Origin: Marinobacterium iners
GTDB lineage: Bacteria; Pseudomonadota; Gammaproteobacteria; Pseudomonadales; Balneatricaceae
Direction of reading: 5' to 3'
Assembly (NCBI RefSeq): GCF_017310015.1
Contig: NZ_CP022297.1
Span: 3,720,001-3,784,000, forward strand
DNA: 64,000 nt
The position numbers and the translations under genes are program-made. The notes beneath the pieces are model-generated. The model saw nothing but the letters and a program-made list of their open reading frames with translations. It made no database searches and was not told where the DNA came from. Shown here piece by piece: positions 34,966 to 43,767 of this stretch; position 1 is the first letter of the stretch; each line of letters starts with the position of its first letter.

Positions 34966-37900
34966 TTAACCCTGTGCCCTCAGCATCTGGTCCACCCGCA
35001 CAACATTGGCCAGTGCGAACAGCATGGCCAGCTTGCTGTCGTTTTTCTTCAGGCCACGGTAGCGGGCTTTTACAAAACCAAACTGGCACTTGATGATCCG
35101 GAACGGATGCTCAACTTTCGCACGGATACTGGCTTTCAGATACTCGGTGCGGATTCTGACCTTATTGATCCGAGGGTGTTTTTTCAGTGTCTTCAGCTTC
35201 CCTGGCTGTTCTGCGATGTACCAGTCCGCACTGACATCTTTCAGCTCGTCTCGCTTTTCGGCGCCCCTGTAACCCGCATCAGCAAAGATGAATGCTTCTT
35301 CACCGTGTAGCAGTTGATCAGCCTGATTAAGGTCGTGCTCATTGGCCGCAGTTGTCGTGAAACTGTGCGTGATGCCGGTGCGGGCATCAACCCCGATGTG
35401 AGCCTTCAGTCGGGTAAGGACAGTGTGTTACCACACCATCCTCCCCTAAGAACCGTACGTGAGAGTCACCCCTCATACGGCTCAAGCCTTTCAACAGCTA
35501 TTAGTAAAACCGAGCATCACTACGGAACGATCGTTGGCGGCGCTCTAGGTAAACGGCCCACGCCGGGTCAAAGGGGTTTACGGCGCTGCGTATTTTGATG
35601 TGACGAACGATAGGAACGGACGCGGCTGAAAAGAGCCGCAATCGTTGGCTGATGCCATTAACCTTCTCATCTGATGCAAACACCCAGTGGTTTGCCCCCT
35701 CGATGTGGAAATATTTTTGCTTAATCCACTTCGCACCCTTCATGGCGTGCCGGCGTACAGCCCATCGCCATAGAACCCGCCAAACCTGATGGTCAACCCA
35801 TGCATATCGGGCCTTTGACACAACGTGGCGGTGATACATCGCCCATCCCCGGATAATGGGGTTGAGGGTTAGAATCAGATTCGCCTGTGTCGCTGCCTTA
35901 TTGCCATTCACCACTTGCCGGACTCTATCCATGAGCGCTTTCACGCTTTTGCGGGCCGGTGTGATGAGCAGCTTACCCGAATATTTACGGACATTTTGAC
36001 CCAGGAAGTCAAAACCTTCTGAGATATGCGTGATTTGGGTCTTCTCGTTTGAGAGTTCAAGACCTCGCTCTGCCAGGAATGCTTCGATTGCGGGGCGTAC
36101 CCGGTGTTGCAGAAGGTCTTTGGAGACACCTGTCACGATGAAGTCATCTGCATACCTCACGACGTGAACTTTGAACGGTCGTCGAGTGCGGTCCGTTGAA
36201 GCCACGCTCAGATTGATCACCTGTTCTAAGCCATCCAGCGTCAAGTTCGCTAATACCGGGGAGATGATGCCGCCTTGTGGCGTACCAGCTTCGGTTGCGA
36301 AGAAGGTTCCTTCCTCTACATACCCCGCTTCAAGCCATTTGCGCAGAATGACTTTGTCCATAGCAATGTTTCTGACTAACCAATCATGACTGATATTATC
36401 GAAACAGCCTCGAATATCAGCCTCCAACACCCATTGGGCGGAGGTGTGTTTAGCAAGCGCATTGAAACAATGTGCTACGGCGTCTGCTGTTGAGCGGTTT
36501 GGCCTGAATCCATAGGAGTTCGGGTCTGCAAGGGTCTCTGCAACCGGTTCTAAAGCAAGCTTCCACAAGGCCTGCATTGCTCTGTCCCGCATTGTTGGTA
36601 TCCCAAGCGGACGTTTCTTTCCGTTGCTCTTAGGTATGTAGATACGTCTCAGCGGTTGCGGACGGTAGCCGCGATGCTTCAACGCCTGTGCTCCTTTTAG
36701 TTTGGCGGCGGGTGTCGACCAGATTTTGCCGTCGACCCCCGGTGTTCGTTTACCTCGATTTTCCGTCACTCGTTTTACAGCAAGCATTTTGCTGCAATAG
36801 GAACGAGTCAGCAGGCGCTGCAAGGCTTTAACCTTGCCCCATCTGCCTTCTAGTGTTGCCTTAGCGATACGCACTTGGAGTCGCTTCACATCCTCCTCGA
36901 TCTGGTGCCAGTTCGCCCGGAGCCAAACCTTGTCGGTGAGCGAAGGTGCACCAGTATCAGACCTGAACGTTTTCACGCTGATTGTCGATACCGTCATCTG
37001 CTTTCCCTCGTTAAACGATTATTCAAGTTATCTCGCCATGAAAGACCTCGTGGAAGTCAGCTCGCTTTCGCGCCGGATGATATTTCAACCCGTATTCCCT
37101 CGATTACAGAGAGACCTTCGCTTTTTCCACATTCCTTTACCCGCAGCACCGACAGTGTTCCTCGCGGTTCACCTGCCGATTACGGCAGCGCTACGGGCTT
37201 ACCCTGTTCCACCTGTATTTCAGAGCGGGTCGGACCTCTCAATTTCGCCGGCGGCATCGTGTTCACGACGAGCTATCGGTAAGAGCTCGTGCCTATCCGC
37301 ACACCTTTTGGTTCAAGCCTGTCAGCATCTTTGGCTTGTCTGGCATGACGACGTTTATAAGAGATTCACGTATGTTGGCCGTAGCCGCTCGTCCCTAGCG
37401 CCTTCCCACCTCGATGCTGGCAGATTATGTCTTGCCTCACGGTTTGACATACCGACTGAATCGGTGGCTACGTTGTCCCCGAAGCTTCGCACAGTGCCGT
37501 TACCAGCTCCGCACGTTCGGGTAGGGAACGGTTGGTGAAACAACCGGTTTCATCAGGAGTTTCCCCCTGCAAAACAGAAATACAGGCGACTTTCAGGTCG
37601 CACTCCCGAAGTGCCATTGATTCCCTTTTTTGGTCTGGTGCATCTCGGGATCGCGTTCGCCCGTTTTGTTCTTGGTGGAGCTGGGAGCTTCGATAATGGT
37701 GGCATCGACCAGTGAGCCCTCTTTCAATAGGACTCCGGCTTCAGACAGCCATTGGTTTACCTCTTCAAAAATCTGTCGAGCCAGACCGTGGCGCTCCAAA
37801 AGATGACGGAAGTTCAGGATAGTGGTGTGATCCGGGATGGCCTTATCCAGTGACAATCGAGCAAACAGTCGCATGGACGCAATCTCATACAACGCGTCTT

Positions 37901-38132
37901 CCATGGCTGGATCACTGAGGTTATACCACTGCTGCATGCAGTGAATACGAAGCATGGTGGATAAAGGATATGGCCGGCGGCCATTACCGGCTTTGGGATA
38001 GTAGGGCTCGATCACGGCTTCGAGACGCACCCACGGGATCAGCTTGTCCATTCGGCCAAGGAACTTTTCCTTACGGGTCTGACGGCGCTTGTTGCTGAAC
38101 TCGCTGTCCGCGAATGTAAGTTGCTGATCCAT
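34966..38132 (-). CDS. IS5-family DDE transposase, split by a group II intron
   Basis: Exon 1 (38132-37604) gives 176 codons plus one base, ending KKGNQWHFG. Exon 2 (35408-34966) resumes so that A|TG forms Met177 and continues KAHIGVDARTGITHS to the stop. The joined product is 323 aa, the usual IS5 transposase length. All three catalytic acids survive: D in LVDATIIEAP, D in FADAGYRGAEK and E in RAKVEHPFRIIK. Without splicing, translation ends three codons into the intron. Splicing would restore a full transposase, so this is not simply a broken gene. Confidence 0.85.
35450..35483 (-). ncRNA. Group II intron domain V
   Basis: A 34-nt hairpin reading GAGCCGTATG ... CGTACGGTTC on the minus strand, with the AGC catalytic triad near its 5' end and an internal stem capped by a GTGA loop. 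This is the most conserved part of group II introns and lies about 40 bases before the 3' splice site, as expected. Confidence 0.85.
35501..36997 (-). CDS. ltrA: Group II intron reverse transcriptase/maturase, endonuclease domain absent
   Basis: A 498-aa intron-encoded protein. The RT domain (about residues 65-330) has KRPLGIPTMRDRAMQALWKL, SYGFRPNRSTADAV, EADIRGCFDNISHDWL, GTPQGGIISPVLANL and the catalytic VRYADDF. A maturase X domain follows (about 345-450). The C-terminus reaches NPFDPAWAVYLERR and ends 15 residues later. There is no CxxC or HNH endonuclease motif, and only 17 bases separate the stop from domain V. Splicing function may persist, but target-primed homing would need an alternative primer. 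Confidence 0.88.
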   Translation of the reverse strand: MTVSTISVKTFRSDTGAPSLTDKVWLRANWHQIEEDVKRLQVRIAKATLEGRWGKVKALQRLLTRSYCSKMLAVKRVTENRGKRTPGVDGKIWSTPAAKLKGAQALKHRGYRPQPLRRIYIPKSNGKKRPLGIPTMRDRAMQALWKLALEPVAETLADPNSYGFRPNRSTADAVAHCFNALAKHTSAQWVLEADIRGCFDNISHDWLVRNIAMDKVILRKWLEAGYVEEGTFFATEAGTPQGGIISPVLANLTLDGLEQVINLSVASTDRTRRPFKVHVVRYADDFIVTGVSKDLLQHRVRPAIEAFLAERGLELSNEKTQITHISEGFDFLGQNVRKYSGKLLITPARKSVKALMDRVRQVVNGNKAATQANLILTLNPIIRGWAMYHRHVVSKARYAWVDHQVWRVLWRWAVRRHAMKGAKWIKQKYFHIEGANHWVFASDEKVNGISQRLRLFSAASVPIVRHIKIRSAVNPFDPAWAVYLERRQRSFRSDARFY

Positions 38133-38177
38133 CTCTGCGTCCTCAATCGTGTGCAGCGGGCATTATCCCATGCAGTA

Positions 38178-38197
38178 GACTTATTCGCAGCTTCCCC
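38178..38197 (-). repeat. Right terminal inverted repeat of the IS5-family element
   Basis: GACTTATTCGCAGCTTCCCC on the plus strand; complement of 34839-34858 with one mismatch. Confidence 0.85.
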
Positions 38198-38530
38198 AAG
38201 GCAGGTGAAGGGATGGAGGTGGTGCGCCGCGGGACCGAGAAGGGCCATACTTACCAGCTGCTCAGCTACCACCGCGGCAAGAAGAAAAGCTACGAGCCGT
38301 TTCTGATCACCATGGATGATGCCAGCGAGGTGTTCCCGACCTTTTCTCACCCCGGTCAGGAGTTCATCTACCTGCTGCAGGGACAGATTCGCTACCGGCA
38401 CGGCAACCATCTGTACGACATGGAGCCCGGGGATGCGCTTTCATTCGATGCAGAGATTCCCCACGGGCCTGAAGAGTTGCTGGAAGTTCCGATCCAGCTG
38501 TTGTCGATCATTCATTATGATGACCAGTAG
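38198..38530 (+). pseudogene. XRE-cupin regulator remnant, N-terminus lost at the IS
   Basis: The cupin half of a helix-turn-helix/cupin regulator. Coding sense begins right at the IS end (KAGEGMEVVRRG) and continues through FSHPGQEFIYLLQGQIRYRH and EPGDALSFDAEIPHGPEELL to the stop. The HTH half, normally about 80 residues, is missing, so it cannot bind DNA as a regulator. The ATG at 38213 might still yield a 105-aa cupin. It probably once controlled the divergent ethanolamine operon on the other side of the IS. Confidence 0.75.
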
Positions 38531-38566
38531 ATGTAAGCCTGCCGTTTTCGGATCAAGACTCTCAGC

Positions 38567-39847
38567 CTATCCTTCTACCCGGTTTCGCCCGGATGATTTG
38601 GCACGATACATGGCGCGGTCTGCGGCCCCCACCAGCTGACGGATACTGTTACCGTTTTCCGGAAAACCACTGATGCCCGCGCTGAAGGTCAGTTCCAGCG
38701 ACTTCCCCCCTTGGGTAACAAAGGGTACGGCATTGAAGTGTTTCAGCAGGCGTTGCATCATGCCGTGAGCGGAGCTGCGATCCATCCCCGGGAACAGCAG
38801 CAGAAACTCTTCGCCTCCCCAGCGGAACAGCCACTCATCAGCGCGCAGGCTGCGGCGCAGTTCATCGGCCACATGTCGAATGGCCCGATCACCTTCCAGA
38901 TGACCATAATCGTCATTGAGCGGCTTGAAGTGGTCGATGTCGAGCATCACCACTTGCAGGGACTGATTGTCGCGTCGGCAGTCACGCAGAAAACGTTCAA
39001 ACAGCTCATACCCCGTGCGCCGATTATAGAGCCCTGTCAGCTCATCTCGCTGGGATCGCTCGAGCAGCTCGGCGGCATAATGCTCGGACTCTGTGATATC
39101 CAGCACAAGGCCGATCATGCGTTGCGGACGACCGTCCAGATCGCGCTGTGCCACCATCCCTCGGTCATGTACCCAGAGATAGTGTCCGTCACGGCTGCGC
39201 AGGCGGTATTTGGCCTCATAGCGCGACGACTTGCCCTGCAGATGATCCTGCAGCAGCGTGATAACGCGCTCCAGGTCTTCCTGATGTACTGAGTTGCGCC
39301 ATGTATCCAGAGTGGGTGAGCTGATCTCGTTCGGACCATAGCCCAGCATGCGGAACCACTGCGGACTCAGAAAGAGGCTATGGTCCTGCAGGTTCCAGTC
39401 CCACAGGCCGTCACTGGACTCATTCAGCAACAGCGCACGAATCAGCTCATCATCCGTCAGGTGTTCGCGATGTCGGTGGTGCTCGCTCAGGTCACGTGCC
39501 ACCGAGACCAGATAGCCACGTCCCTTATATTCCAGATAGTCTGTGACCACCTCAACCGGGAAATCGGTGCCATCCTTGCGCACATGCCGCCCCATGAAGG
39601 TGTAATTGCCCGCAGCGATAATGGCAGCCGATATTTCACGCCACTGGTTGGGGCCGGTCACATCCTGATTCAGACTCAGTACGCTCTGGTCAATCAGCTC
39701 CTCTGGGCTCATGCCCAACGCTCGACAGCCCGCCTCATTGGCCGCAAGTATCGATGAGCTGTCGGGGTCAATCACATAAATCGCATCACTCACACCATGA
39801 AACAGACGTGTGAAAAATGCATCCTGCAACGGGTTACCTCTGTCCAT
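38567..39847 (-). CDS. Diguanylate cyclase with two PAS domains
   Basis: A 426-aa cytoplasmic signalling protein with PAS (about 10-130), PAS with PAC (about 140-265; DGLWDWNLQDHSLFLSPQWF) and GGDEF (about 270-425). The active loop is GGEEF near residue 343, so it should make c-di-GMP from two GTP. An RxxD-type inhibitory site at the usual spacing upstream (LRAD) is suggested but not certain. It overlaps the upstream GGDEF-EAL gene by 14 bases, so the two are co-expressed. No membrane segment is visible. Confidence 0.88.
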   Translation of the reverse strand: MDRGNPLQDAFFTRLFHGVSDAIYVIDPDSSSILAANEAGCRALGMSPEELIDQSVLSLNQDVTGPNQWREISAAIIAAGNYTFMGRHVRKDGTDFPVEVVTDYLEYKGRGYLVSVARDLSEHHRHREHLTDDELIRALLLNESSDGLWDWNLQDHSLFLSPQWFRMLGYGPNEISSPTLDTWRNSVHQEDLERVITLLQDHLQGKSSRYEAKYRLRSRDGHYLWVHDRGMVAQRDLDGRPQRMIGLVLDITESEHYAAELLERSQRDELTGLYNRRTGYELFERFLRDCRRDNQSLQVVMLDIDHFKPLNDDYGHLEGDRAIRHVADELRRSLRADEWLFRWGGEEFLLLFPGMDRSSAHGMMQRLLKHFNAVPFVTQGGKSLELTFSAGISGFPENGNSIRQLVGAADRAMYRAKSSGRNRVEG

Positions 39848-42410
39848 GTATACTGCGCTCCAGCTCCTGTGCCGAGCCCGGTCGGCTGTACAGGTAGCCC
39901 TGAAAACCCTGGCAACCCGACGTCACAAGTGCCTGTCTTTGTTCATTCGTTTCGACCCCTTCTGCCACAACGGACAGATCCAGGCTTTGGCCCAGCGCCA
40001 CAATGGTACGGATAATGGCGGCATCGTTGGGATCCGTCATCAGGTCACGCACAAAGCTTTGATCAATTTTCAATTTATCCAGCGGCAGGCGCTTGAGATA
40101 ACTCATGGAGGAATAGCCGGTGCCAAAATCATCAAGGGCGAAATGAACGCCTCGCTGGCGAAGTACCTGCATTTTGTCGATGGTCTGCTCTATGCTCTGC
40201 ACCAGCATGCTTTCGGTCAGCTCCAACTCAAGCGCACATGCATCGGCCCCGGTTTGATCCAGAATCGAACATACTTCGGCGACAAACCCCTCATCCTGCA
40301 TCTGACGGGCACTGATATTCACGGCGATACGAACGTTCGCAAGCACAGGATGCTGTTGCCAGGCGACAAGCTGTTCACAGGCGGTCCGCAGGATCCAACG
40401 CCCGAGTGGCAGAATCAAACCGCTGGTTTCGGCAACCGGAATGAAATCGGCCGGCGAGACCATGCCCTGCGCGGGATGCTGCCAGCGGACCAGCGCTTCC
40501 ATTCCGATCAATTTGCCCTCCAGGTTGAACTGGGGCTGATACCAGAGTCGGAATTCATCCTGTTCCAGCCCGCGGCGCAGGCCGGCTTCCAGCTCGGCTC
40601 TGAGCCGCACCTGCGCCTGCATGGAAGGATCGAAAAAGCTGAATCCGCTGCGCCCGGCGCTTTTGGCTGCATACATGGCCAACTCTGCCTTTTTGATCAG
40701 TTCACGAATATCACCGGGCGCATCGGAGAACATGGCCACGCCGATACTTGCGGTTCCGGTATGGGTGTTGCCATCACTCAGCTCAAAGGGTTCACTCAGC
40801 GCCAGCAATGTCGTGTTTACATGCTGTTCCACCTGAATCAAAGCACGATCACGGAAGGGGCTGAGCCCTTCCAGCAGCAGAATGAATTCATCTCCGCCGA
40901 AACGGGCCTGCATGAAATGTTCCAGCGGCAACTGATTCAGCCGTGCCGCCACAGCCTGCAACAACTGGTCACCCACCTCATGGCCCTGATCATCGTTCAG
41001 GTCACGGAAGTTATCCAGGTCGATAAACAGGATCGCCCCTTCCTGACCATTGGGCTCTGCCGCCATAAGTGCCACCTTGAGCCGCTCCTGCAGCTGGCGC
41101 CGGTTGGGCAACCCGGTCAGCGGGTCAAAATGAGACAACTGGTGCAACTGCTGCTGATGCTTGCGCTGTTCAGTGATATCGGTGGATACGCCACACAACC
41201 CGCGCACCCTTCCCTTGGCATCACACAGCGGCATTTTGACCGTCATCAGCACACGGGGCTCGGTTGAGTTGACCGGCGTGATCACTTCCTCAACCACCAC
41301 TCGCTTGCCCTGTTCAATCACCTGTCGATCGGCCTGGCGGATATCCTGCAAGGTGTCCTGGTCGAAGAAATCGGCGTCGCTGGCCCCGGTTAACTGCTCT
41401 TCAGTGCGACCCAGGAAACTGCACAGCGCAGCATTTACATACTCGTAACGGTAGTCCCTGCCCTTGTGGTAAATAAATGCCTGAATATTGGACAGGATGT
41501 CATTCAAGTGCGCTTCGTTTGCCTCAAGGGCACGGGTACGTGCCCGTACCTGTCGCTGCAGCAGCCAGACAAAGGCCAGCGCCAGCAACAGCAGCAGGGC
41601 AGAAACCGACAGTCCCCACACCAGAGCAGGAGGCACCAGTGCCGCTGGGGTTTCGCCACCCCAGCGTTTCATCAAGTTGTAGTAGGGGGAGTTCGCATCA
41701 TCACGCCAACGTTGCAGCCAGTAGTCGATTCGTGACTGCAACTCATACCCTTTCCCGAGTGGAGCCGCGTAGTAAAGCCGACTGGGCTGAAACACGATAG
41801 AGGTCGGGATGATGCCGTATTCAGCTGCGTGATAGTTGCCGTACAGATGGTTGCTGACCGCCAGGTCCACATAGCCCTGCTGCAACTCCTGTAACGTTTC
41901 CTGCAGGGTGCTCACCGGCATGATGCGAGGACTGATATCAAATCCGTCCATCAACTGCTGCAGGTATTCATGCTGGACACCATCGGCCAGAATCGCGACC
42001 CGCTTCCGATCCAGATCCAGTGGCGAATGGATATTGCTGCCGGGCCGGCTGAACAGCTGAGACCAGCTGTGCAACGCCGGTACCTGATGAAAGTCGTAAA
42101 GCTCCTGCCGCGCCGGGCTGCTGGCCACATCCGGCATCAGGTCAATATCGCCCTGTGACAACAAGCTCAGGCAACGCTGCCATTCACACTGTACCGGTTC
42201 CAGTTGCCAACCTTCACGTTCAGCTATTGCCTGCAGCAAGTCGCCCAACAGCCCACTGGGCCGACCATCAGCTGCCGGCATGATTTTGGGTTCATTTTCA
42301 TACACGCCTACCCGCACGACTCTGTCGGGTGTCGCCATACAGGCGCTGGACAGCGTCACAGCCAACAGCATCACGTACCGCAGCATCGGAGTGGACAAGG
42401 GTTTTCTCAC
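39834..42410 (-). CDS. SBP_bac_3–PAS–GGDEF–EAL membrane sensor
   Basis: An 858-aa dual c-di-GMP protein. It has an N-terminal signal sequence (about 1-26), a periplasmic solute-binding domain of the amino-acid-binding type (about 30-255), a membrane helix (about 265-285; VWGLSVSALLLLLALAFVWL), PAS (about 300-415), GGDEF with intact RFGGDEF near residue 505, and EAL with GMEALVRW near residue 636. Both catalytic motifs look intact, so it may make or break c-di-GMP in response to an external small molecule. It is the first gene of a pair with the PAS-GGDEF protein. Confidence 0.87.
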   Translation of the reverse strand: MRKPLSTPMLRYVMLLAVTLSSACMATPDRVVRVGVYENEPKIMPAADGRPSGLLGDLLQAIAEREGWQLEPVQCEWQRCLSLLSQGDIDLMPDVASSPARQELYDFHQVPALHSWSQLFSRPGSNIHSPLDLDRKRVAILADGVQHEYLQQLMDGFDISPRIMPVSTLQETLQELQQGYVDLAVSNHLYGNYHAAEYGIIPTSIVFQPSRLYYAAPLGKGYELQSRIDYWLQRWRDDANSPYYNLMKRWGGETPAALVPPALVWGLSVSALLLLLALAFVWLLQRQVRARTRALEANEAHLNDILSNIQAFIYHKGRDYRYEYVNAALCSFLGRTEEQLTGASDADFFDQDTLQDIRQADRQVIEQGKRVVVEEVITPVNSTEPRVLMTVKMPLCDAKGRVRGLCGVSTDITEQRKHQQQLHQLSHFDPLTGLPNRRQLQERLKVALMAAEPNGQEGAILFIDLDNFRDLNDDQGHEVGDQLLQAVAARLNQLPLEHFMQARFGGDEFILLLEGLSPFRDRALIQVEQHVNTTLLALSEPFELSDGNTHTGTASIGVAMFSDAPGDIRELIKKAELAMYAAKSAGRSGFSFFDPSMQAQVRLRAELEAGLRRGLEQDEFRLWYQPQFNLEGKLIGMEALVRWQHPAQGMVSPADFIPVAETSGLILPLGRWILRTACEQLVAWQQHPVLANVRIAVNISARQMQDEGFVAEVCSILDQTGADACALELELTESMLVQSIEQTIDKMQVLRQRGVHFALDDFGTGYSSMSYLKRLPLDKLKIDQSFVRDLMTDPNDAAIIRTIVALGQSLDLSVVAEGVETNEQRQALVTSGCQGFQGYLYSRPGSAQELERSIHGQR

Positions 42411-42466
42411 TGCATCTTCCCTGCTTACTTGGGGGACCTCTACAAGACTATACGCCAGAGCATTAA

Positions 42467-43216
42467 TTAACCACCAGTGTCGCTCTGGATAATCACGGCC
42501 AGCACCAGCAACAGGGTTTCGATCAACTCGATCGAGGCTCCGGCGGTGTCACCGGTGGTGCCACCCAGACGGCGCAGCATCAGCCATCTCAGCCCCGCAC
42601 CGACAAGCAACAGGTATAGTGGCAACCACAGGCTGAACAGGCCCGACAGCAGTATTACGACAGCACACACCCAAAATGCATGCCGACGCTGCAACAGGGG
42701 CAGCATTTCACACGCGATACCGTCGGGTCGGGCATAGGGGGTGGTGACCAGCAGCAACAGCGCAGCACCACGACCCGCTACAGGGGCCAGCAGCAGAGGC
42801 CACAACGTGGCCGTACTTAACAGAGCGGCGAGCGCACTCCACTTCAGCAGTAACACCAGTATCAGCACCAGCGCTCCACTGGCCCCCAGGTGAGAATCTT
42901 TCATGATTTCAAGAGTACGCTCTCGGCTGCCCAGTCCGCCCATCCAGCCATCGGCACTGTCAGCCAGCCCGTCCAGATGCAGCCCTCCGGTCAGCCCGGC
43001 CCAAACCAGCAATAGCAGTGCCGCGCTCAGCCCGGTCGGTACCCCCTGCAAAACAGTACCCAGCAGCAGCAAACACAGCCCGATCAACCCGCCCACCAGC
43101 GGGTAAAACAGCAGAGCCCGCGCCTGAGTTCGCTCATCGGGCGGTACAGCCAAACGCACCGGAATCAGGGTCAGAAACTGCAGCGCACAGAGTAACGCCT
43201 GCCACCCAGTTTTCAT
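42467..43216 (-). CDS. cobS: Adenosylcobinamide-GDP ribazoletransferase (cobalamin synthase)
   Basis: A 249-aa inner-membrane enzyme that joins adenosylcobinamide-GDP to alpha-ribazole in the last steps of B12 assembly. It has the family motif HLDGLADSADGWMGG and about six hydrophobic segments. It is the final gene of the leftward B12 cluster and overlaps cobC by 4 bases. Confidence 0.9.
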   Translation of the reverse strand: MKTGWQALLCALQFLTLIPVRLAVPPDERTQARALLFYPLVGGLIGLCLLLLGTVLQGVPTGLSAALLLLVWAGLTGGLHLDGLADSADGWMGGLGSRERTLEIMKDSHLGASGALVLILVLLLKWSALAALLSTATLWPLLLAPVAGRGAALLLLVTTPYARPDGIACEMLPLLQRRHAFWVCAVVILLSGLFSLWLPLYLLLVGAGLRWLMLRRLGGTTGDTAGASIELIETLLLVLAVIIQSDTGG

Positions 43217-43767
43217 TGGCGTGCATCTTGCAGCCGATGCAAACTGCCATGCGCTACCGGAAAACTGAACATTTCACTGACCGGAAGCCCGTTGAGAATA
43301 CAGTGCAAGGCACGAATGACACCGCCGTGACAGATCAGCAGCACGGCACTGGAATGTTCCTGCTGAAGTTGATCCACCAGAGCTTCAAGACGAACAAAAA
43401 AATCGGCCAGTGATTCGGCCTGTGGCGGTGGACAGTGCCAGGGATCCTGCCAGAAGCGACCCAGTGCAGCCGGATCGGTTGCGTGAATGTGGGCCGCCGT
43501 GTGCCCGTCCCACTGGCCAAAATCGTATTCTCTCAAGCGAGCGTCAGTCACAAAGCCATCAGAGCCGGCCCACTGCTCGGCAAAAGCAGAACAGCGCTGC
43601 AGAGGTGAGCTGAAAACCCCCTCATAATCCTCAGGCCTTACCCCTTCCAAACCTGCGTGCATCTGCTGCCAGCCCCTATCGGTCAGGGCCGCATCCGTAC
43701 GGCCCAGAAAGCACTGACCGGCCTCGGTTTCACCATGACGCAGCAGATCTATTCTGAATACGCTCAA
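43213..43767 (-). CDS. cobC: Alpha-ribazole phosphatase (histidine phosphatase family)
   Basis: A 184-aa histidine phosphatase. The catalytic motif LLRHGETEAG is at the N-terminus and the second catalytic His is in LLICHGGVIRAL. In this context it dephosphorylates alpha-ribazole or adenosylcobalamin phosphate. It overlaps cobT and cobS by 4 bases on each side. Confidence 0.87.
   Translation of the reverse strand: MSVFRIDLLRHGETEAGQCFLGRTDAALTDRGWQQMHAGLEGVRPEDYEGVFSSPLQRCSAFAEQWAGSDGFVTDARLREYDFGQWDGHTAAHIHATDPAALGRFWQDPWHCPPPQAESLADFFVRLEALVDQLQQEHSSAVLLICHGGVIRALHCILNGLPVSEMFSFPVAHGSLHRLQDARQ

Larger units (their letters stand above)
35409..37603 (-). mobile_element. Group II intron inserted in the transposase gene
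   Basis: A 2195-nt intron on the same strand as the transposase. The 5' end is GTGCGACC, the group II consensus, and the 3' end is CCCGAC, following the AY rule. Boundaries are fixed by restoration of the IS5 transposase frame. Domain V is at 35450-35483. A hairpin compatible with domain VI lies between it and the 3' end, with a candidate branch A seven bases from the end. CCCGAA on the intron strand at 37516-37521 could be EBS1 for exon TTCGGG (37605-37610), though this pairing would be one base off the junction. Confidence 0.88.
34839..38197 (-). mobile_element. IS5-family insertion sequence carrying a group II intron
   Basis: Terminal inverted repeats GGGGAAGCTRCGAATAAGTC (19 of 20 matching) bound a 3359-bp element. 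Without the 2195-bp intron at 35409-37603 it would be 1164 bp, the normal size for IS5-family elements, and it encodes one DDE transposase. No short target duplication is seen: the left flank ends TTCT or CTGG, the right begins AAGG or CCAA. Both flanking genes are truncated at the element, indicating a deletion rather than a simple insertion. Confidence 0.85.

Noticed and set aside
35409..37603. Reverse transcriptase as part of a retron, DGR or defence system
   Set aside because: GTGCG start, domain V, AC end and exact repair of the transposase frame identify a group II intron.
34966..38132. Transposase treated as two unrelated broken fragments
   Set aside because: The two parts rejoin in frame at the intron boundaries into a normal-length IS5 transposase with all three catalytic acids.
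34839..38197. Simple insertion of the IS5-family element into one gene
   Set aside because: The two flanks encode different gene families in opposite directions, and no target duplication is present.
39810..41267. 485-aa plus-strand open frame
   Set aside because: Antisense to the GGDEF-EAL gene, which has complete domains and motifs.
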